64,000 nucleotides of DNA from Acidobacteriaceae bacterium (GTDB taxonomy: Bacteria; Acidobacteriota; Terriglobia; Terriglobales; Acidobacteriaceae), in the NCBI GenBank assembly GCA_003151335.1, contig PLXE01000036.1, positions 110,825-174,824 of the forward strand, read 5' to 3'. Position numbers and translations under genes: made by a program. Under the pieces are notes generated by a model. It was given only the letters and a program-made list of their open reading frames with translations, had not been told where the DNA came from and did not search any database. This document shows, in pieces, positions 57,616 through 64,000 of this stretch (position 1 is the stretch's first letter; every line of letters starts with the position of its first letter).

Positions 57616-58992
57616 GGGCGGCTCCTGCGTAGATGGATAGCTTCTCCTTGATCGCTGCTAATGCCGCCCGGACCCGCAACGGCGCGGTCCCTCCCGGCAC
57701 ATCGTGAATCGCCAGGACTTCCTCCAGCGCCAACGCGCGGAACAGTTCGGCATCGGCGGCGATGCCACACTGCGCGTAGTCTTGCTTCGACAGTTGCTCC
57801 AATGCGCAACTTTTCTCCAGGCCGAGGCGAACGGCTTGCCCCACCTGCTCGTGTGCCTGACGGAACGGAACTCCCCGCCGCACCAGAAGTGCCGCAAGCG
57901 CCAGAGCGTTCATGAATCCGCCACTCGCCGCCTGCTGCATCCGCTCGCCGTCGAATGAAACCACCGCCAGAAATCCAGTCGCCACGCGCAACATACTCGA
58001 TACCTGACCAGCCGCGGCGAAAACCGGCTGCTGCGTCTCCTGCAGGTCTTTGTTGTAAGCCAGGGGCAGTCCTTTGACCGCAATCCACAGCTCCGTGGCG
58101 TTGGCAAATACTCTTCCGGCCTTGCCGCGAACTAGTTCCAGCGCGTCCGGATTCTTCTTCTGTGGCATGGCGCTGCTACCCGTCGAAAATTGCTCCGGCA
58201 ACTTCACGAAGCCAAACTCGGTGGTCGAGAACAGCACCAACTCCTCGGCCCACCGGCTCAGATGCAACGCCACGACCGACAGCGCCTGCACAAACTCAAT
58301 GGCAAAGTCACGGTCGCTGGTTGCGTCGATGCTGTTGGCAGTGGGCGAGTCAAACTGCAACTCGTTCGCCACGGCCTCGCGATCGAGCGGCAGAATTGTG
58401 CCTGCCACCGCTCCCGAACCCAGCGGACATTCGTTCATACGCTTGCGGCAATCGGCCAGCCTGTCCAGATCGCGCAGGAACATCTCAACATAGGCGAGCA
58501 GCCAATGTGCCACCAGAACGGGCTCCGCTCGCTGCAAATGCGTGTAAGCCGGCATCGCGTTCTGGCCGGCATCTTCCGCCTGCTCCACGAATTCGCCCAG
58601 AAACTCCAGCAGCGTTTGCGATATGGCGTCGATCTGCTCGCGCACATACAGCCGCAGGTCGGTCGCAATCTGCTCGTTGCGGCTGCGCCCGGTGTGCAGC
58701 TTGTAACCCACCTCACCGGCCAACTCCACCAGTCGCTTCTCGACGAAGTGGTGCACATCTTCGATCGTGGGATCGTCATCCTGGGGCCCGCCTTCGCCCT
58801 CGATCTGATCCAGAGCGGACAGCGTTGCCGCAAGCTCACGCTCACTCAGCACGCCCGCCGCTGCCAGCGCGGCCGCATGGGCCTTGCTGGCCGCCACCTC
58901 GTAGGGCAGCAGCGCGCGGTCGAATGGGAACGAGCGCTGCCACTGCTCAAAGTCAGGATTCTGCGCCTGGCCGAAACGGCCCGACCACATCT

Positions 58993-58996
<4 letters not shown>
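57602..58996 (-). CDS. argH: Argininosuccinate lyase
   Basis: MKMWSGRFGQAQNPDFEQWQRSFPFDRALLPYE; HTGRSRNEQIATDLRLYVRE; TGSSAMPQKKNPDALELVRGKAGRV; ATGA overlap with argG stop. Confidence 0.96.
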
Positions 58997-60190
<1,194 letters not shown>

Positions 60191-60198
<8 letters not shown>

Positions 60199-61204
60199 AG
60201 GAACTCCTCGGCGGGAAGCGATGAACGCCGCCTTCCAGCAACAAAACCATGATGGCTTTTTGAACATGCAGGCGATTCTCCGCCTGGTCGAAGACCACCG
60301 AACGCGGCGAATCGATCACCGCCGCCGCCACTTCATCACCACGATGCGCCGGTAGGCAGTGCATAAACAGCGCATGTTTCGCGGCATCAGAGAACAGCTT
60401 CGGGTCCACCTGGAAGGGCAGAAATATCTCGCGGCGCTCGGCGGCTTCGTCTTCCTGGCCCATGCTGGCCCACACGTCGGTATAAACCGCGTCGGCCCCA
60501 GCGACCGCCTCGATGGGATCGTTGACGACCTGCACTGCGCCACCCGAGGCCGCCGCCAATTTGTGCGCTGCGCTCAAGACGGCTTCGCTCGGCTCGTATC
60601 CTTGGGGCGTTCCCACCGAGATGGTCGCTCCCAGGCTGGCTGCCGCCAGCATCAGCGAGTGCGCAACATTATTGCCATCGCCGACATAGGCGAGACGCAC
60701 GTTGCGCAGGTCGCCGAAATGTTCCTGCAAGGTCAGCATGTCGGCCAGTGCCTGGCAGGGATGCTCCAGTTCGCTCAGGGCGTTGATCACCGGGATCGAA
60801 GCGTGCGTTGCCATGGTCGTGACGGTCTCGTGGGCGAACGTCCGCAGCACCACGCCATCAACCCAGCGCTCCAGGTTATGGGCCACGTCACTGAGACTCT
60901 CGCGAGCGCCCAGCCGCGACTGCGTTTGATCGACAAAAAACGACACGCCGCCGAGACTGGTGATGCCAGCCTCAAACGTCAAGCGGGTGCGCAGCGAAGG
61001 CTTCTCGAAGAACAAGACAATTTGTTTGCCAGCCAGCGTGCCGCGATAGTCCGCGGGGCGCGCTTTCATCGCCGTTGCCAGCTCCAGCACACAAGCGAGT
61101 TCTTCCGGCGCGAAATCCTGGATCGAGATCAGGTCGCGTCCGGAAACGCTGCGTTGCGTGTACGGCTGGGGACCTAGGCCCGCGGGAACTGAAGTAGCAA
61201 TCAT
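60191..61204 (-). CDS. argF: Ornithine carbamoyltransferase
   Basis: IVLFFEKPSLRTRLTFEAGITSLGG; HPCQALADMLTLQEHFG; VYTDVWASMGQE; ALFMHCLPAHRGDEV. Confidence 0.96.
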
Positions 61205-61216
61205 GTGGTGTCTCCC

Positions 61217-61251
61217 TTAGCACTTAGCACTTAGCACTTAGCAGTTAGTTG
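61217..61251. repeat. 7-bp-period tandem array, 5 units, running through argB stop codon into the CDS
   Basis: ttagcac ttagcac ttagcac ttagcag ttagttg. Confidence 0.92.
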
Positions 61252-62035
61252 CTAAGCTGCTCGCAATGACCTCTGTGCCGCATTCAATCGGATCGCTGAA
61301 GAAGCCGGGCAACACCTCCGCGTGTTCCGCGGGCAGGATGCGAACGCGCGCCACGCCCCGCTTCAGCGCCTTGATGCAAGCCTCCAGTTTGGGCAACATG
61401 CCGCCGCTGACCGTCGCTTGCTGCACCATGGCCGCAATCGATTTCACGTCGAGCCAGCGAATGACCGCGCCTTCAGCATCCTTGACGCCGGCCACATCGG
61501 TGAGATAGATCAGCGCATCCGCGCCGCACGCCACCGCGCACGCCGACGCCATGTGATCGGCGTTGATGTTGTAGTACTCGCCGTCAACCCCGAGCGCCAG
61601 GCTCGACACCACCGGCACGATGCCGGCGTTCCACAGTCGCTCGATCCACTGCGCGTCAACCGAGCAGATTTCGCCGACATAACCGAGATCGGGTTGCTGT
61701 TTTTTGGTGGCGCGAAACATTTGCAAGTCGCCGCCGCACAGTCCTAGCGATGGCTGTCCGGCGGCGCCGATCGACGCCACCAGCCGCTTGTTCAGCTGCC
61801 CGGCCAACACCATCACGGCCACATCGCGCGTCTGCGCATCGGTGACCCGCAAGCCGTCAATGAAAGTGGTTTCGCAACCGAGTTGCTTCAGGGTGCGGCT
61901 CAGCGCCGCTCCTCCGCCGTGAACGATCACCAGCTTGTGACCTTCACGCCAGAGGCTGGGGATGGTCCTGGCAAACTTCTTGACCAGCTCTTTGTCGTCG
62001 AGAGCCGCGCCGCCAATCTTGATCACCAGTTTCAC
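61238..62035 (-). CDS. argB: Acetylglutamate kinase
   Basis: VKLVIKIGGAALDDKELVKKFARTI; VIVHGGGAALSRTLKQLG; GVDGEYYNINADHMASACAVACGADALIYLTDVAGV; GTG start overlapping argC stop (GTGA). Confidence 0.95.
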   Translation of the reverse strand: MKLVIKIGGAALDDKELVKKFARTIPSLWREGHKLVIVHGGGAALSRTLKQLGCETTFIDGLRVTDAQTRDVAVMVLAGQLNKRLVASIGAAGQPSLGLCGGDLQMFRATKKQQPDLGYVGEICSVDAQWIERLWNAGIVPVVSSLALGVDGEYYNINADHMASACAVACGADALIYLTDVAGVKDAEGAVIRWLDVKSIAAMVQQATVSGGMLPKLEACIKALKRGVARVRILPAEHAEVLPGFFSDPIECGTEVIASSLATNC

Positions 62036-63084
62036 TGCAGCCCTGCTTTCTCGTCGAAACCGAACATCAGATTCATGTTCTGCACGGCCTGGCCGGCAGC
62101 GCCCTTCAACAGGTTGTCGAGGCACGACACCACGACCGCCCGCTTGCCGTCGGGCGCCAGCGAAAATCCGATGTCGCAGAAATTGGTGTTGCGCGAAAAC
62201 TTGATCTGCGGCAAGCGCGCCGCGCCGAAGCCGCGCACCCAGGGCTTGCCCGCGTAGAACTCGCGCAGGCATTGCTCCAATTCTTCTGCCGGCACAACCT
62301 TCGCCAGCTTCACATAGATAGTGGAGAGAATGCCGCGCGGAATCGGCAGCAAATGCGGCGTGAACTGCAACGATCCATCGTTGAGCCCAAGCTGCTCGAG
62401 CATCTCGCCAGTGTGCCGGTGTCCAAAAACGTTGTAAGCGCTGAAGTCGCCGTCGACTTCTACGAAGTGCGTCTTCGCCGACGGCGTCTTCCCTGCCCCT
62501 GAAACCCCGGACTTCGAGTCGCATATGACGCCGTGCTCAACATCCACGTATCCAGAGCGAATCCACGGAGCCACAGCCAGAATGATCGATGTCGGATAAC
62601 ATCCCGGATTCGCCAGCAAGACGGCGGCTTTGATCGCCTCAGCATGCAACTCGGGCAATCCGTACACCGCAGCCTGATCAAGGAGCGATGCGTCGTGTGC
62701 ATTGGCATCGTTGAATCCGTACACTTCACGATTCGCTGACTGCTTCAAACGCCATGCCCCGCTCAGATCGATCACGCGCAAGCCGCGCCCGACCGCCTCC
62801 GGGACCCACTCGCGCGAGAACTCGTGCGGCGTCGCCAGGAACACGATATCTACCCCGGCATGTTTCATCCGCTGCCACGAGAACCTCTCGAATGGAAATC
62901 CGCCGTTGCCCGCCAGTTGCGGATAGGCTTCGCTCAAATCGCTGTACCCAGCACTCTCGCCGTTGCGCTGCGGGAAGAAGAGCAGCGGTTTCTTGACTCC
63001 GGGATGATGCGCGAGTAAACGCACCAGCTCTAAGCCGGAGTAGCCGGTCGCGCCAAACACAGCGGGTTGTAGAGCGGCATTCAT
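62032..63084 (-). CDS. argC: N-acetyl-gamma-glutamyl-phosphate reductase
   Basis: PAVFGATGYSGLELVRLLAHHPGV; VLLANPGCYPTSIILAVAPWI; CDSKSGVSGAGKTPSAKTHF; VFGHRHTGEMLEQL. Confidence 0.97.
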   Translation of the reverse strand: MNAALQPAVFGATGYSGLELVRLLAHHPGVKKPLLFFPQRNGESAGYSDLSEAYPQLAGNGGFPFERFSWQRMKHAGVDIVFLATPHEFSREWVPEAVGRGLRVIDLSGAWRLKQSANREVYGFNDANAHDASLLDQAAVYGLPELHAEAIKAAVLLANPGCYPTSIILAVAPWIRSGYVDVEHGVICDSKSGVSGAGKTPSAKTHFVEVDGDFSAYNVFGHRHTGEMLEQLGLNDGSLQFTPHLLPIPRGILSTIYVKLAKVVPAEELEQCLREFYAGKPWVRGFGAARLPQIKFSRNTNFCDIGFSLAPDGKRAVVVSCLDNLLKGAAGQAVQNMNLMFGFDEKAGLQ

Positions 63085-63171
63085 CTTTATTGTGGAAGCT
63101 CCCGATCAGAAGGGCGTCCCTCAGACGAGACATTCATAGCTTTCAATGCAGTGCGGGCCTCACCCCGACCC

Positions 63172-63612
63172 TTACGCGAAATACGCCCGAATACGCCTGG
63201 CCAGCTTCTCCGCGACTCTGGCATCGTGGACGATGACCAGAATGGTGTCATCGCCACCGATAGTGCCCACGACTTCCTCCCACTCCTCGGCGTCGATGGC
63301 CGCCGATACCGGCTGCGCGCTGCCGGCGCTGGTCTTCACCACCACCAGGTTTTGCGCGGTCTTCACTTCGTAAACAAACTCATGAATCAGCCGCTCGATG
63401 GACGGCAGAAAGGCTTCAGCGACCTCGCCCTGGGGCAGCTTGTAGCCTTCCGCGGTCTTCACCAGCCGCAATTCATGCATGTCGCGCGACAGGGTCGCCT
63501 GCGTCACCCGGTGCCCGCCCTTGTAGAGCAGCCGGCGCAGCTCTTCCTGGCTGGTTACTTTCCGATCGGCAACCAGGTCGCGAATGGCAGTATGGCGCGA
63601 GAGTTTCGACAT
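63172..63612 (-). CDS. argR: Arginine repressor
   Basis: RHTAIRDLVADRKVTSQEELRRLLYKGGHRVTQATLSRDMHELRLVKT; C-terminal GTIGGDDTILVIVHDARVAEKLARRI. Confidence 0.95.
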   Translation of the reverse strand: MSKLSRHTAIRDLVADRKVTSQEELRRLLYKGGHRVTQATLSRDMHELRLVKTAEGYKLPQGEVAEAFLPSIERLIHEFVYEVKTAQNLVVVKTSAGSAQPVSAAIDAEEWEEVVGTIGGDDTILVIVHDARVAEKLARRIRAYFA

Positions 63613-63614
63613 AG

Positions 63615-63650
63615 CATAACTATACAGACGTATGCATATTTATAACATCG
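63615..63650 (-). promoter_or_regulatory. AT-rich argR operator/promoter region, possible ARG boxes
   Basis: AT-rich ATAACTATACAGACGTATGCATATTTATAACAT in GC-rich surroundings, directly upstream of argR; partial match to TNTGAATWWWWATTCANA. Confidence 0.35.
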
Positions 63651-63753
63651 CTTATGGAATGTCAAGCGACAATGTGGCCCTGGCCGGAACGGTCGGCGAG
63701 GGGAGGGTGCGGCGATATGGCGTTCCACGTGAAGCGGCTGTCGTCTCTACGGC

Positions 63754-63790
63754 AAAAAAAGAGCGCCGCCCGCTTGCGCATGGCGGCGCC
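63754..63790 (-). terminator. Rho-independent terminator of the 63807-64000 gene
   Basis: On minus strand GCGCCGCC-atgcgcaagcgg-GGCGGCGC followed by TCTTTTTTT. Confidence 0.8.
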
Positions 63791-63806
63791 CGGTAGATGA
63801 ACGGTT

Positions 63807-64000
63807 TTAGTGGGTGATCACCGAAACGTCGTCGAGGTACATATACGTCAGGTCCCCGTAGCCGTCTTGATGGTCGTTGAAGTAGATGCGGATGGTCTGA
63901 CCCTTGTAGGGAGTCAGGTCAAACGTCTTCTGGGTCCATGTATGACTGTTGGAGGCGACCTTCATGATCTGCGCCAGCATGGTGCCGGAAGTGTTCTGCA
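63807..64000 (-). CDS. C-terminus of a probable secreted protein with jelly-roll-type domain (truncated by window edge)
   Basis: Reverse-strand translation QNTSGTMLAQIMKVASNSHTWTQKTFDLTPYKGQTIRIYFNDHQDGYGDLTYMYLDDVSVITH*; not in ORF track. Confidence 0.6.
   Translation of the reverse strand, partial: QNTSGTMLAQIMKVASNSHTWTQKTFDLTPYKGQTIRIYFNDHQDGYGDLTYMYLDDVSVITH

Overview
GC-rich bacterial chromosomal window with mostly housekeeping content. It is probably from an Acidobacteriota (Terriglobia-like) genome; that placement is inferred from the two Acidobacteria-type VWFA-related proteins and the repeat vocabulary. Main blocks: (i) alaS, hisS, purB, aspS, gamma-carbonic anhydrase, ubiX and larB; (ii) a complete isc locus iscR-iscS-iscU-iscA-hscB-hscA-fdx-iscX, followed by a Crp/Fnr regulator and a di-iron Fe-S repair (RIC) gene; (iii) divergent VWFA-related secreted proteins, tsaD, an rpoZ-like gene and rho; (iv) a repeat-rich interval (about 30.8-34.2 kb); (v) recO, glyQ, glyS, ppdK, cca, comM/yifB; (vi) a multiheme cytochrome divergent from nifJ, then a dihydroorotate dehydrogenase-like gene; (vii) argS, a CDGSH protein and a VWA/AAA pair; (viii) an arginine operon argR-C-B-F-G-H-A. 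I see no CRISPR array, prophage, tRNA or rRNA. The most unusual structure is repeat-based. At least 18 short tandem arrays with a 7-bp period sit on or next to gene starts and stops. One lies inside the glyQ reading frame and others run through stop codons (argB, the AAA gene). A palindromic REP-like element is fused in frame into argS, comparable in concept to Rickettsia palindromic elements. I also see candidate Crp/Fnr-type palindromes upstream of ric, comM and nifJ, and a type-1-like IscR operator upstream of iscR. No database or folding tool was run; all family calls come from motif recognition.
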